Counted from the stretch's first letter, positions 8,474 through 17,587 are shown. The stretch is 64,000 nucleotides of DNA from Methylobacterium sp. E-066 (GCF_022829635.1 NZ_JAKSYO010000033.1:50972-114971); one strand, 5' to 3'. Program-made: numbers and translations. The notes: a model not told the origin generated them from the sequence alone.

Positions 8474-8934
8474 CCCGTGGGGCGACCCGTCGGCCGGCCG
8501 CCTTCGCGATCGACCTTAAGACGGGCGCCCCCGCGGACCAAGCGCCGTTCAGGCTGTCGGCCCAGACGGCCTCCTGGGTTCACGTGTGCGGCGTCTCCCG
8601 GCGCTCCCGTGGCGCCGCCTCGGCGCGGTGCAGCTGGCTCAGCAGGACAAGGAGACGACCCGGCAACGGGCCGTCCGGCGCCGGACCGCCGAACAGCCGC
8701 TCGCGCGGTGAAGGACGGACGGCGCCATCGTTGACGACGACGGGTCCGCGCGGTCCGGAACGCCTGGACTTGGTCACGCTGTACGCACCCTGCTCGATCA
8801 CGCCTCTGGCGAAAGCCGGCAAAAACGCCGGCTCCTGTCGCCGGTTCCGCAGGCAATCGGTGGATTCTGTGGTTAACGCGCAGACATCCTGCCGCATTCC
8901 TGGGCGGTCCCCGCCGCGAATCCGGATTTCTGGC
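8474..8934. other. gap upstream of modA, no confident gene
   Basis: About 460 bases. A reading frame on the minus strand (stop at 8580, possible ATG at 8897, 105 residues) has GC-rich third positions but matches nothing I know and lacks a clear ribosome-binding site. The modA promoter should lie here. No repeats stand out. Confidence 0.4.
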
Positions 8935-9078
8935 TCACCAGGTCCGAATGTCGCGCCGCTCACGCGTCTCGGTATCGGGCGCCGGCGTCATCCCGGTCGC
9001 AACCAGGACGGCCCAAAGCGTGACCACGAGGGTCGTGGTGAGGGTGACGGCGACGCTGACGAGCAGGGATGAGTTCAT
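8935..9078 (-). CDS. small single-pass membrane protein (47 aa)
   Basis: A short frame of 47 residues. It begins MNSSLLVSVAVTLTTTLVV, continues with about 15 more apolar residues to form a single membrane helix, then a charged tail DTETRERRDIRTW. The N-out/C-in or reverse topology cannot be fixed; the arginines after the helix suggest a cytoplasmic C-terminus. No ribosome-binding site is evident before the ATG, which lowers confidence. It lies alone in a long gap between modA and prmA. No family is recognised. Confidence 0.4.
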   Translation of the reverse strand: MNSSLLVSVAVTLTTTLVVTLWAVLVATGMTPAPDTETRERRDIRTW

Positions 9079-9356
9079 GGGGGGGCTGTCATTGATCAAA
9101 ACGGGCGCGCCGGTTCACGAAGATCGGCGCGCCAGAGTTGAGGGTCTAGCCTTGGGGAGGCCGAGACTGTTGTAATCAGAGAAATTGTGCTCGGAAACTG
9201 ATTTAAATCGTTTTCGGCGCGCCGATTGTTAGATGTGTCGCAGCAGCAACAAATCAGCAATCCTGGTCTCAGGCGCCGCGAGATCGGGGCACCGGATGCG
9301 GATTTTTCGCGTCTGCCCCTGTGATGCGGCGCGCTCCGGGGCTACAGCCCGGCATC

Positions 9357-10277
9357 ATGCTCGAAGGTCTGCCGCCCCACCGCCCGACTCACATCCTGCG
9401 CCTGACGACCGACGAGCGGTCGGCCCGGGCGATGACGGATCTGCTGGGCGAGATGTTCGATCCCACCGAGACCGCCGTCGCGGCGTTCGAGGATGCGGAT
9501 GGCCACACCTGGCGGCTCGAAGCCTATTTCGCCGACGCGCCGGACGAGGATTACGTCCGCGACCTGATCCGCCCGGTGATCGGGGACGAAGCGGACGTCG
9601 CCGAATTCCGCACCATCGAGCAGCAGGATTGGGTCCGCACCTCCCTGGAGGGGCTCAATCCGGTCCGAGCCGGCCGCTTCCTTGTCCACGGCGCGCACGA
9701 CCGCGACGCGGTGCGCGGCAACGACCTGCCGATCGAGATCGAGGCCGCCCTCGCCTTCGGCACCGGCCATCACGGCACCACCCTCGGCTGCCTGCGCGCC
9801 CTGGTCTCCGAACTGAAGCAGCGGCGGCCGGCTCATGTCTTGGATGTGGGCACCGGCACCGGGATCCTGGCCTTCGCGGCCGCCAAGGCCCTGCGGCAGC
9901 CGGTGGTGGCCGGCGACCTCGACGGTGAGGCGGTGCGCACCGCCCGGGAGAACGCGCGTCTCAACGGTCTCGGACCCTACCTCAAGCTCTACGAAGGGCC
10001 GGGCGTGCGCCACCGGCTCGCGGACAGGCCGCGGCACTTCGACCTCGTCTTCGCCAACATCCTGGCGCGACCCCTGCGGCGCCTTGCCCCGACCCTGTCC
10101 CGGGTGGTCGCCCCCGCGGGGGTACTGGTCCTGTCCGGGCTGATCGAACGCGACGTGGCGGGGGTGCTCTCGACCTATCGCCACCAGGGTTTCCACCTCG
10201 TGCGGCACGGCCTGATCGAGGGCTGGGTCGCCCTGGTCCTGGCCCGCGGCGGTGCGGCGAAGCGGCCCCGCCGCTGA
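9357..10277 (+). CDS. prmA: ribosomal protein L11 methyltransferase
   Basis: A 306-residue S-adenosylmethionine-dependent methyltransferase. The N-terminal L11-recognition domain contains the family segment QQDWVRTSLEGLNPVRAGRFLVHG; FGTGHHGTTLGCL follows near residue 140, then motif I LDVGTGTGILAFAAAK and motif IV FDLVFANILARPL (the N-I/P-L type loop). PrmA trimethylates ribosomal protein L11. I favour the ATG at 9357; an in-frame GTG at 9321 is possible. Neither has a strong ribosome-binding site. A small Rmf-like gene follows 30 bases later on the same strand, possibly in the same transcript. Confidence 0.9.
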   Translation: MLEGLPPHRPTHILRLTTDERSARAMTDLLGEMFDPTETAVAAFEDADGHTWRLEAYFADAPDEDYVRDLIRPVIGDEADVAEFRTIEQQDWVRTSLEGLNPVRAGRFLVHGAHDRDAVRGNDLPIEIEAALAFGTGHHGTTLGCLRALVSELKQRRPAHVLDVGTGTGILAFAAAKALRQPVVAGDLDGEAVRTARENARLNGLGPYLKLYEGPGVRHRLADRPRHFDLVFANILARPLRRLAPTLSRVVAPAGVLVLSGLIERDVAGVLSTYRHQGFHLVRHGLIEGWVALVLARGGAAKRPRR

Positions 10278-10307
10278 ACCGGCGCCCGGCCCGCGCATTG
10301 CCCGGGC

Positions 10308-10496
10308 ATGAGCCAGCCGCCGCACCACGATCCGCTCGCCGATCCCATCACCGAGGGCGCGCAGGCTCGGGCCCGAGGCCGGCCCAAGGATGCCTGTCCC
10401 TATCCGGCGGCGTCGCCGGCCCGTATCGCCTGGCTGGAGGGCTATGACGGCGTCCCAACCGGCCGCGCCCGGGATCTGCCGATCGCGGACGCCTGA
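10308..10496 (+). CDS. Rmf/CrpP-like small protein
   Basis: A 62-residue protein whose middle matches ribosome modulation factor. GRPKDACPY (residues 24-32), then R39 and AWLEGYDG (41-48), line up with GRSKEMCPY...R..WLGGW of E. coli RMF. RMF binds the 30S platform and promotes 100S ribosome dimers in stationary phase; CrpP proteins share the fold. The N-terminal 20 residues are unlike RMF. It lies 30 bases after prmA, another ribosome-acting gene, and may be read with it. The family call is by motif alignment from memory; whether it hibernates ribosomes is inferred. Confidence 0.65.
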   Translation: MSQPPHHDPLADPITEGAQARARGRPKDACPYPAASPARIAWLEGYDGVPTGRARDLPIADA

Positions 10497-10511
10497 TCGG
10501 CGGGGCGCGCC

Positions 10512-10772
10512 CTATCGCGCGGTCCGCAACTGCCGGAACAAGGCTGAATCCTCCGGCGCCGTCTCGACAGCCGGGCCTTCCGCGTTATCCCTCTGCGCCA
10601 CCGGAGCGCCCAACGCCGCCATCAGGACGCGCAAACCGTCGACCCACTCCTCGGCCTCCGCCAGCGAGCCGAAACCGTCGCGCCGAATCACGGTGTCGGG
10701 CTCGATCGTGGTGATGGCGTCGAAGAGGCCGTCGGGTCTGTCGCTGATCCGGTAGAAGACGCGGCGTGGCAT
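10512..10772 (-). CDS. conserved-looking small protein of unknown function (86 aa)
   Basis: An 86-residue soluble protein, convergent with the Rmf-like gene and ending 16 bases from it. It starts MPRRVFYRISDRPDGLFDAI, then alternates short strands (TTIEPDTVIRRDGF) with a helix (SLAEAEEWVDGLRVLMAAL), giving a beta-beta-alpha look. The second half is low-complexity and acidic. Codon use matches neighbouring genes, supporting that it is coded. I do not recognise a family and assign no function. Confidence 0.55.
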   Translation of the reverse strand: MPRRVFYRISDRPDGLFDAITTIEPDTVIRRDGFGSLAEAEEWVDGLRVLMAALGAPVAQRDNAEGPAVETAPEDSALFRQLRTAR

Positions 10773-10910
10773 GACTGGGAAGATAGGGCAAAGAACGGGC
10801 GTGATAAGATTGTCCGCGATGCTAAACCCTAGGTTATGGCTTCGTCTATGGATCTCACGATGGGTCCGATGCGGTTGCGATCATGGACCGCCGGGCGATA
10901 GGCTCTCGGC

Positions 10911-12743
10911 ATGACAGAGCCCAGTCCGCCCCGCCACCGATTCCAGACCTTCGACGATCCGAGCCATCGCAAGGGCGCTGAGCGGATCGAGGCGCTGCGC
11001 GCGGCTTTGCGCGAGGCGGCGCTGGACGGCTTCGTGGTGCCTCGCGCCGACGAGCACCAATCCGAATACGTCCCCGCGGACGCGGAGCGTTTGGCCTGGC
11101 TCACCGGCTTCACCGGATCGGCCGGGACGGCGGTAATCCTCATGGAGTCCGCAGCCCTGATCGTCGATGGCCGCTACACCCTGCAGGCGCCCGAGCAGGT
11201 CGATACCGGTGTGGTCACCGTGGTGCCGCTGGCCGAATCGACCGCCGAGGCCTGGATCGCCGACAGCCTCAAGCGCGATCAGGTGCTGGGCTACGATCCC
11301 TGGCTGCACACCTCGGACGGCGTCGCGCGCCTAGAGCGGGCCGCGGTGAAGGCCGGCGGTTCGGTGCGGGCGGTGCCGAACCTGGTCGATGCCGTCTGGG
11401 CTGGCCGGCCAAAGCCGCCCGCCGGGCCGGTGGTCATCCATCCCGAGGCGTTCGCGGGCGAGACGGTCGCTGAGAAACTCACCCGCGTGCGCGAAGCCCT
11501 GGCCGAGGGCGGCTGCGACGCCCTGGTGATTTCGGATCCGCACAACCTCGCCTGGGCGTTCAACCTGCGCGGCGCCGATGTCGGCCATACGCCCCTGGCG
11601 CTCGGCTACGCGATCCTGCCTCGCGAGGGGCGGGCCCGGCTGTTCCTGTCTTCCCCCAAGGTCGATCCGGCTTTGCGCACGGCCCTGGCGCCGGTCGCCG
11701 AGATTCTGTCGCGGGCCGACCTCGATGACGGGCTCGGCTCCTTCAGCGGCGTGCGCGTCCGGGTCGATGCCGCGACGGGCGCCGTCGCCCTGAAGAAGAA
11801 GATCGAGGCCGCGGGCGGGACCGCCGATATCGGCAAGGACCCGATCACCGCCATGAAGGCGGTCAAGAACACCGCCGAGATCGAAGGCGCCCGCGCCGCC
11901 CATACCCGCGACGGCGCCAGCGTCGTGCGCTTCCTGGCCTGGCTCGACGGCGCCGCCGCCGCGGGGAGCTTGAGCGAGATCGCCGCCGTGGAGGCTCTGG
12001 AGGATGTCCGCGCGGCCGGCGGCGACCTGCGCGACGTGTCGTTCCCAACGATCTCGGGCTCCGGCCCGAACGGCGCGATCGTGCATTACCGGGTCACCCG
12101 CGCCAGCGACCGAGTCGTGCGGCCGGGCGAGCTGTTCCTGATCGATTCGGGCGCGCAATACCCGGACGGCACCACCGACATCACCCGGACGGTCGCGGTC
12201 GGCGAACCGACGGAGGCGATGCGCGACCGCTTCACCCGGGTACTGAAGGGGCACATCGCCATCGCCCGGGCGGTCTTCCCGAAGGGCACCACCGGCGCCC
12301 AGATCGACGCCTTCGCCCGTGCCCCGCTCTGGCAGGCCGGGCTCGATTTCGACCACGGCACCGGCCACGGCGTCGGCGCCTTCCTGTCGGTGCACGAGGG
12401 GCCGCAGCGCATCGCCAAGACCGGGACCGTGGCGCTGGAGCCCGGCATGATCCTGTCGAACGAGCCGGGCTACTACGCGCCCGGCGCCTACGGCATCCGG
12501 ATCGAGAACCTCATCCTTGTCGAGCCGCGCGCGATCCCTGGCGGCGAGCGCCCGATGCTCGGCTTCGAGACCCTGACGCTCGCCCCCTACGACCGGCGGC
12601 TGATCCGCCCGGACCTGCTCGCGCCGGAAGAGCGGACCTGGATCGATGCCTATCACGCCCGGGTGCGTGACACGCTTGCGCCTCTCGTCGACGCGGAAAC
12701 CCGCGTGTGGCTGGACCGCGCGACGGCGCCCCTGGCGGGTTGA
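10911..12743 (+). CDS. Xaa-Pro aminopeptidase (M24B family)
   Basis: A 610-residue metallopeptidase of the three-domain aminopeptidase P type, which removes an N-terminal residue preceding proline. Two creatinase-like N-terminal domains include WLTGFTGSAGTAVI and a DGRYTLQA strand. The C-terminal pita-bread domain has the dinuclear metal ligands: LIDSGAQYPDGTTDITRT (two aspartates), FDHGTGHGVG (histidine), ILSNEPGYY (glutamate) and GIRIENL (glutamate). About 600 residues and the C-terminal helical tail match the long (APP1-like) form rather than the 440-residue PepP. No signal peptide, so cytoplasmic. It stands alone, with a weak ribosome-binding site. Confidence 0.9.
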   Translation: MTEPSPPRHRFQTFDDPSHRKGAERIEALRAALREAALDGFVVPRADEHQSEYVPADAERLAWLTGFTGSAGTAVILMESAALIVDGRYTLQAPEQVDTGVVTVVPLAESTAEAWIADSLKRDQVLGYDPWLHTSDGVARLERAAVKAGGSVRAVPNLVDAVWAGRPKPPAGPVVIHPEAFAGETVAEKLTRVREALAEGGCDALVISDPHNLAWAFNLRGADVGHTPLALGYAILPREGRARLFLSSPKVDPALRTALAPVAEILSRADLDDGLGSFSGVRVRVDAATGAVALKKKIEAAGGTADIGKDPITAMKAVKNTAEIEGARAAHTRDGASVVRFLAWLDGAAAAGSLSEIAAVEALEDVRAAGGDLRDVSFPTISGSGPNGAIVHYRVTRASDRVVRPGELFLIDSGAQYPDGTTDITRTVAVGEPTEAMRDRFTRVLKGHIAIARAVFPKGTTGAQIDAFARAPLWQAGLDFDHGTGHGVGAFLSVHEGPQRIAKTGTVALEPGMILSNEPGYYAPGAYGIRIENLILVEPRAIPGGERPMLGFETLTLAPYDRRLIRPDLLAPEERTWIDAYHARVRDTLAPLVDAETRVWLDRATAPLAG

Positions 12744-12886
12744 GGGCGGGGAAGCCGCTCCGAGAATGGCCTTCGCGCCCTTGTGTGACCGAGGCCGGCT
12801 CGACAGATTATGTGGACGACTTGGCTGATCGGGCGTTCGGTTTCGTCGCGGGCGAGCCCGCCAGGATCGTAGAAGGTCGCCGGATC

Positions 12887-13180
12887 ATGCCCAGACGTTC
12901 TCCAGATCTTGCCGAAGTCGCGAAGAAGGCCGCCAACGCATCCTTCGGCACCGCCGTAGTGCAGGATGTCCGCCTCGGCGACATGGAAGGCTCCGACGGC
13001 GAGGACGTTCGGCGCGTCCAGCTGATCGTCTCCGAAAACGCGATCGACCAGCTCGATGGCGACAAGCTGCTTGATGCCGGCTTGGCTATCCGCAAAGCCT
13101 TGCAGAAGGCCGGCGAGACGCTGCGCGTGGTCGTCGAGTATGCCGAGCAGCGCGAGCTCGACGAACTTGGCGCTGATTAA
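12887..13180 (+). CDS. small partner protein of HEPN-like gene (97 aa)
   Basis: A 97-residue soluble protein, MPRRSPDLAEVAKKAANASF at the N-terminus, then a likely alpha/beta body with VRRVQLIVSENAIDQL and an acidic end. The frame is open upstream to 12707, but that part overlaps the aminopeptidase gene and is arginine-rich, unlike this protein; the ATG at 12887 is preferred. It overlaps the next gene by 41 bases in another frame, so the two are surely translated together. By position it could be an antitoxin or regulator of the HEPN-like protein, but no known antitoxin fold is recognisable. Function not assigned. Confidence 0.6.
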   Translation: MPRRSPDLAEVAKKAANASFGTAVVQDVRLGDMEGSDGEDVRRVQLIVSENAIDQLDGDKLLDAGLAIRKALQKAGETLRVVVEYAEQRELDELGAD

Positions 13181-13676
13181 TCCCGAGCATCTGTTCAGCC
13201 AGGCAGATGCGCTTCTTCTCCAAATCGGCCGCGGCTCGTTGCGGCAGGCCGATCTGCGCCGTACCTTCTCCAACGCCTATTACGGCCTGTTTCACGCGAT
13301 CCTGACGGCTGCGGCCGACGAGGCAGTGGGGCGGACGCGGCGCAAGGATCCGCTCTGGACGCTGGCGTATCGTTCAGTCTCTCACCAGCGTTTGAAAAGC
13401 ATCTGCAACGATCTCCAGGCCGCGACGCTCAAGCCGAAGATCAGGCGGTATGAGCCGCCCGGTGGATTTGGTGGTCACGTCATCACGATTGCCGGGGCCA
13501 CTTCGGAATTGCAGGACCGGCGGCACGCCGCCGACTACGATCCGTCCCTGTCGTTCCTGCAAACCGACGCGCGGGCGGCGCTGCAGACGGCCCGGTCGGC
13601 GGTCAACCGGCTGGCCCATCTGAGGGCGGATCAGCGACGGGCGTTCCTCTACCTCATCCTGTTCGAGCCCCGCTGA
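13140..13676 (+). CDS. HEPN-like domain protein
   Basis: A 178-residue helical protein resembling the HEPN fold of pfam05168-type proteins. RRTFSNAYYGLFHAILTAA at residues 40-58 matches the first core helix (S.AYY.lFHA), and DRRHAADYDPSL at 126-137 matches the later R..ADYDp motif before two closing helices. HEPN proteins are often RNases in toxin-antitoxin or abortive-infection modules. However, I cannot find the catalytic R-x(4-6)-H motif in the expected place, so it may be a non-catalytic member. The start at 13140 is the last ATG before the conserved part; it overlaps the preceding gene by 41 bases. Assignment rests on motif resemblance only. Confidence 0.55.
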   Translation: MPSSASSTNLALINPEHLFSQADALLLQIGRGSLRQADLRRTFSNAYYGLFHAILTAAADEAVGRTRRKDPLWTLAYRSVSHQRLKSICNDLQAATLKPKIRRYEPPGGFGGHVITIAGATSELQDRRHAADYDPSLSFLQTDARAALQTARSAVNRLAHLRADQRRAFLYLILFEPR

Positions 13677-13832
13677 GCGACCCCAGCGGCGTCATGGTCT
13701 CGGCCTCACCGCGCTGAGCGGAGGACAGGGCGCTGACCCCCGCGCTATAAGCGCTCCCGTCACGGAAGAGCCCGCGCCGGTCCCGAAGGCACCCGGGTGA
13801 AACCGCGACCGCTTCGCGCGCGAAGGAACAGC

Positions 13833-15980
13833 ATGATCCGCCGCCTCGCCTTCCTGCTCCTGATGCTCGCCGCGAGCCTGTCGGCCGCGTCGGCGCAGGG
13901 CTTCCGCACGCCGCCCGATCTCGTGCGGGCGAGCCTCGTGGCCGAGCCGGTGGCGGTGGCCGGGGCGCAACCATTCACGCTGGCGGTGCGGATGCAAGTG
14001 AAGCCGGGCTGGCACGTCTACTGGCGCAATCCCGGCGATTCCGGCCTGCCGCCGGAGGTGACCTGGACCCTGCCGGCGGGCTTCAATGCCGGTGCGATCC
14101 GGTGGCCGGCGCCTGAGCGCATCGCCATCGCGACCCTGATGAATTACGGCTACGAGGGCGACGTCACGCTGCTCGTGCCGGTCACGCCGCCGCCGAGCCT
14201 CGACCCGGCCGATCCGGTGCGGATCCAGGCCAAGCTGACCTATCTGGTCTGCGAGACCGAATGCGTGCCGGGCTCCGCCGATCTCGCCCTGACCCTGCCG
14301 GTGGGCGAGCCCCGGCCGGATGCCGGCCAAGCCGCCCTGTTCGAGCGCGCCCGGGCCGCCCTGCCCGCCCGGGCGCTCTGGCCTGTGCGCCTCTCGAGCC
14401 AGGGCGATACGCTGCAGCTCGATTTTGCCGCGACCGGCCTCAAGCCCGAGACGATCAAGGGCGTGGCCTTCTTCCCCTATTCCGAGACCGCGATCGACAA
14501 CGCCGCCGCCCAGGTGATGACGATCGACGAATCCGGCCTGCATCTCACGCTCGCCCGGAGCAACCCGGCCGAGCCGGCACCGGCCGCCCTGCCGGGGGTG
14601 CTGACCGTGGAGGAGGCGACCGGCGCCGGCACGCACCGCCTCGCCTTCGCGTACGGAGACGAGCCGGTCCCGCCGGCCTCGGCGGTGGCGGCCGAGACCT
14701 TGGCGACGCCGCCGCCCGCCCCCGCGTTCGACGCGCTGACGCTGGCGACCGCGGCCGCGCTCGCCTTCCTCGGCGGCCTGATCCTCAACCTGATGCCCTG
14801 CGTCTTCCCGGTCCTGTCGATCAAGGTGCTCAGCCTCGTGCGGCACGCGGGCGAGAGCACCGCCCGGGTCCGGTTGCACGGCCTCGCCTACACGGCCGGC
14901 GTCTTGGCGAGCTTCCTCGGGCTGGCCGGTCTGTTGCTCGCCCTCAAGGGCGGCGGGGCGGCGATCGGCTGGGGATTTCAGTTGCAATCGCCGGCCGTGG
15001 TCGCCGGGCTTGCTTACTTACTTCTCGCGATGGGCTTGAGCCTGTCGGGTGTGTTCCATCTCGGCGGGCGTCTCGCCGGCCTCGGCGACGGGCTGGCCCG
15101 GCGCTCGGGGCTCAGCGGTTCGTTCTTCACGGGCGTGCTCGCGACCCTGGTGGCGACCCCCTGCACGGCGCCGTTCATGGGCTCGGCGGTGGGCTTCGCC
15201 CTGACGCAGAGCGCCGGCGTCGCCCTCGCGGTGTTCGCCAGCCTCGGCCTCGGCCTCGCCCTGCCCTTCCTGGCGCTCACCCTGTGGCCGCCGGCCCTGC
15301 GGGCGTTGCCGCGGCCGGGCGCCTGGATGGAGACCCTGAAGCAGGTCCTGGCCTTCCCGGTCTACGCGACGGTGGCGTGGCTGGTCTGGGTCCTGGCGCA
15401 GCAGGTCGGTCCGCAGGGGCTGCTCGCCGCGCTGATCGGCCTGGTGCTGGTGGGCTTCGCCGCCTGGGCGTGGGAACACGGGCGCGCTGCGTCACCGCAG
15501 GTCGGGCGGATCGTCCAAGGACTTGCGGCGCTGACGATTGTGGCAGTCGCGGCGCTCACCCTGACCCTCGACCGCGACCGGGCCGCCCCAGCCGCCCAGG
15601 CGGCCGCCAACGGCATCGAACCGTTCACCCAGGCCCGCCTCGACACCCTGGTGAACGAGCACCGGCCGGTCTTCGTGAACATGACCGCCGCCTGGTGCAT
15701 CACCTGCGCGGTCAACGAGACGACCTCGCTCTCGACCAAGGCCGTGCGGACCGCGATGGCGGACAGGGGTGTCACCTACCTGAAGGGCGACTGGACCAAC
15801 CAGAACCCCGAGATCACCCGCCTCCTGGAGACGCACGGGCGCAGCGGCGTGCCGCTGTACCTGCTCTACACGGGGACCGGCGAGCCGCAGGTGCTGCCGC
15901 AGATCCTCACCGAGGGGACGGTTCTGTCGGCCCTGGAGACGGTGCCGGCTGCCGGCAAGAGCGCGGCGCTGGCCCGCTGA
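13833..15980 (+). CDS. DsbD/ScsB-type thiol:disulfide interchange protein
   Basis: A 715-residue membrane reductase that passes electrons from cytoplasmic thioredoxin to periplasmic partners. It has a signal peptide (FLLLMLAASLSAASA), an N-terminal periplasmic domain of about 270 residues with ScsB-like features (GWHVYWRNPGDSGLPP; VCETECVPG with a cysteine pair), then eight or so membrane helices holding the two key cysteines C323 (LNLMPCVFPVL) and C444 (VATPCTAPF). The C-terminal thioredoxin domain has WCITC, cysteines 622 and 625. The start is the ATG before IRRLAFLL, with AAGGA upstream. The N-domain and size fit ScsB better than classical DsbD. It converges on phoB with only 13 bases between stops. 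Confidence 0.85.
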   Translation: MIRRLAFLLLMLAASLSAASAQGFRTPPDLVRASLVAEPVAVAGAQPFTLAVRMQVKPGWHVYWRNPGDSGLPPEVTWTLPAGFNAGAIRWPAPERIAIATLMNYGYEGDVTLLVPVTPPPSLDPADPVRIQAKLTYLVCETECVPGSADLALTLPVGEPRPDAGQAALFERARAALPARALWPVRLSSQGDTLQLDFAATGLKPETIKGVAFFPYSETAIDNAAAQVMTIDESGLHLTLARSNPAEPAPAALPGVLTVEEATGAGTHRLAFAYGDEPVPPASAVAAETLATPPPAPAFDALTLATAAALAFLGGLILNLMPCVFPVLSIKVLSLVRHAGESTARVRLHGLAYTAGVLASFLGLAGLLLALKGGGAAIGWGFQLQSPAVVAGLAYLLLAMGLSLSGVFHLGGRLAGLGDGLARRSGLSGSFFTGVLATLVATPCTAPFMGSAVGFALTQSAGVALAVFASLGLGLALPFLALTLWPPALRALPRPGAWMETLKQVLAFPVYATVAWLVWVLAQQVGPQGLLAALIGLVLVGFAAWAWEHGRAASPQVGRIVQGLAALTIVAVAALTLTLDRDRAAPAAQAAANGIEPFTQARLDTLVNEHRPVFVNMTAAWCITCAVNETTSLSTKAVRTAMADRGVTYLKGDWTNQNPEITRLLETHGRSGVPLYLLYTGTGEPQVLPQILTEGTVLSALETVPAAGKSAALAR

Positions 15981-15993
15981 CCGGAACGGCGCG

Positions 15994-16695
15994 CTAGGCT
16001 TCCAGCGAAAACGTCTCGTCGAAGGCGTAGCCCGAGCCTCGGACCGTGCGGATCGGGTCGGCCTGCCGCGGGGCGTTGAGCGCCTTGCGCAGGCGGCCGA
16101 CATGCACGTCCACGGTGCGCTCGTCGATGTAGACGTCGTGGCCCCAAACCCCGTCGAGGAGCTGCTCGCGGGAGAAGACCCGGCCGGGCGCCAGCATCAG
16201 GAATTCGAGCAGCCGGAACTCGGTTGGGCCGAGATGCAGTTCCTCGCCGGCGCGGCGGACCCGATGGCCGGTGCGGTCGAGCTCGATGTCGCCCGCTGCC
16301 AGACGATCGGCGACATGGGAGGGTTTGGCCCGGCGCAGCAGCGCCCGCACCCGGGCGAGCAGCTCCGGGACCGAGAACGGCTTGACGATGTAGTCGTCTG
16401 CACCCGTGCCGAGGCCCCGGACCCGATCGCCCTCCTCGCCGCGGGCGGTGAGCATGATCACCGGTAGCCGCTCGGTCTCGCGCCGGGCCCGGATGCGGCG
16501 GCACAGCTCGATCCCCGAGAGGCCCGGCAGCATCCAGTCCAGCAGAACGAGATCGGGCGTGCGCTCGGCCAGAAGCAGCTCCGCGTCGTCGCCGCGCGTG
16601 GCGGAATCCACCAGAAAACCCTCGGCTTCGAGGTTGTAGCGCAGCAGGGTGGTCAGGGCCTCCTCGTCCTCGACGATCAGGACTTGCATGCTCAC
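15994..16695 (-). CDS. phoB: phosphate regulon response regulator PhoB
   Basis: A 233-residue OmpR/PhoB-type response regulator. The receiver domain has the acidic pocket (VEDEE), phospho-acceptor D53 in LLDWMLPG and conserved K in DYIVKPFS. The C-terminal winged helix (residues about 135-228) includes REQLLDGVWGHDVYIDERTVDVHVGRLRKAL, the PhoB recognition helix, and ends with RTVRGSGYAF. It is last in pstSCAB-phoU-phoB. The GTG at 16695 and ATG at 16689 are both possible. It would bind Pho boxes such as that upstream of pstS. No phoR kinase gene is adjacent, which is unusual for phoB. Confidence 0.93.
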   Translation of the reverse strand: MSMQVLIVEDEEALTTLLRYNLEAEGFLVDSATRGDDAELLLAERTPDLVLLDWMLPGLSGIELCRRIRARRETERLPVIMLTARGEEGDRVRGLGTGADDYIVKPFSVPELLARVRALLRRAKPSHVADRLAAGDIELDRTGHRVRRAGEELHLGPTEFRLLEFLMLAPGRVFSREQLLDGVWGHDVYIDERTVDVHVGRLRKALNAPRQADPIRTVRGSGYAFDETFSLEA

Positions 16696-16864
16696 GTTCG
16701 ATAACCTGTTCCGTAGACGGCACCGGACGGCTCGCCCGCGCCGGATCGCCCGAGCGGGACGATGGTGCGGCAGTCGCCGCGCTCCCTCAACCCGCCCGCA
16801 CCCTCAATCTGACTCTGCCCCACAAGAGGATTGCGCGTTGCCCGGACGCAACGCGGTCCGCGCG

Positions 16865-17587
16865 TCACGGGGCCGTGGCGGCCGGGCCGACCGTCGCGTA
16901 ATTCGACGCATCGTTCTTCGGCCGCTCTCCGGCCAGCGTATCGCCCGTGGCGAGGTAGTGGATCGTCTCGGCGATGTTGGTGGTGTGGTCGCCGATCCGC
17001 TCGACGTTCTTGGCGCAGAACAGCAGATGCGTGCAGAACGAGATGTTGCGCGGATCCTCCATCATGTAGGTCAGGAGTTCGCGGAACAGCGAATTGTATA
17101 GGGCGTCGATCTCGCCATCCCGTTCCCAGACATCGTAGGCGGCCTTGACGTCGCGGCTGGCATAGGCGTCCAGGATGTCCTTGAGCTGCGCCTCGGCGAG
17201 GTCGCTCATGTGGCGCACGCCGAGCACGATCTTCTGGGCGGGCGCCTGATCGGAGATCGCGACGACCCGCTTGGCGACGTTCTTGGCAAGGTCCCCGATC
17301 CGCTCGAGGTCGCCGGAGACGCGGATCGCCGAGATGGTCTCGCGCAGGTCGATCGCCAGCGGCTGGCGCCGGGCGATGAGCAGCACGGCCCGCTCCTCGA
17401 TATCGCGCTGGAGCGCGTCGAGCCGCTTGTCTGCGAGGATCACCGCCTGGGCTAGGGTGTCGTCCCGGCGAACCAGGGCGTCGGTCGCCTCGGCGGCCAT
17501 CTTCTCGGCAACGCCGCCCATCTCGGAAATCGAGCGGCGGAGGTCATCCAGGTCGGTGTCGTAGGAGCTGACGATATGGCCGGGCAT
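16865..17587 (-). CDS. phoU: phosphate transport regulator PhoU
   Basis: A 240-residue all-helical protein with two PhoU repeats, each a three-helix bundle. The metal-binding E/DxxxD signatures show as SGDLERIGDLAKNVAKR (about residue 80) and CAKNVERIGDHTTNIAE (about 190). PhoU links the Pst transporter to PhoR/PhoB signalling and restrains uptake under phosphate-rich conditions. The start is the ATG before PGHIVSSYD, with AAGGA upstream; a longer frame to 17614 has no such site. It lies 315 bases downstream of pstB, more than is usual inside this operon, so it may have a promoter of its own. Confidence 0.94.
   Translation of the reverse strand: MPGHIVSSYDTDLDDLRRSISEMGGVAEKMAAEATDALVRRDDTLAQAVILADKRLDALQRDIEERAVLLIARRQPLAIDLRETISAIRVSGDLERIGDLAKNVAKRVVAISDQAPAQKIVLGVRHMSDLAEAQLKDILDAYASRDVKAAYDVWERDGEIDALYNSLFRELLTYMMEDPRNISFCTHLLFCAKNVERIGDHTTNIAETIHYLATGDTLAGERPKNDASNYATVGPAATAP

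Noticed and set aside
8580..8963. 127-residue minus-strand reading frame upstream of modA
   Set aside because: Third-position GC is high, but there is no clear ribosome-binding site, it overlaps a better small membrane-protein frame, and the product looks like nothing I know. Kept only as a note.
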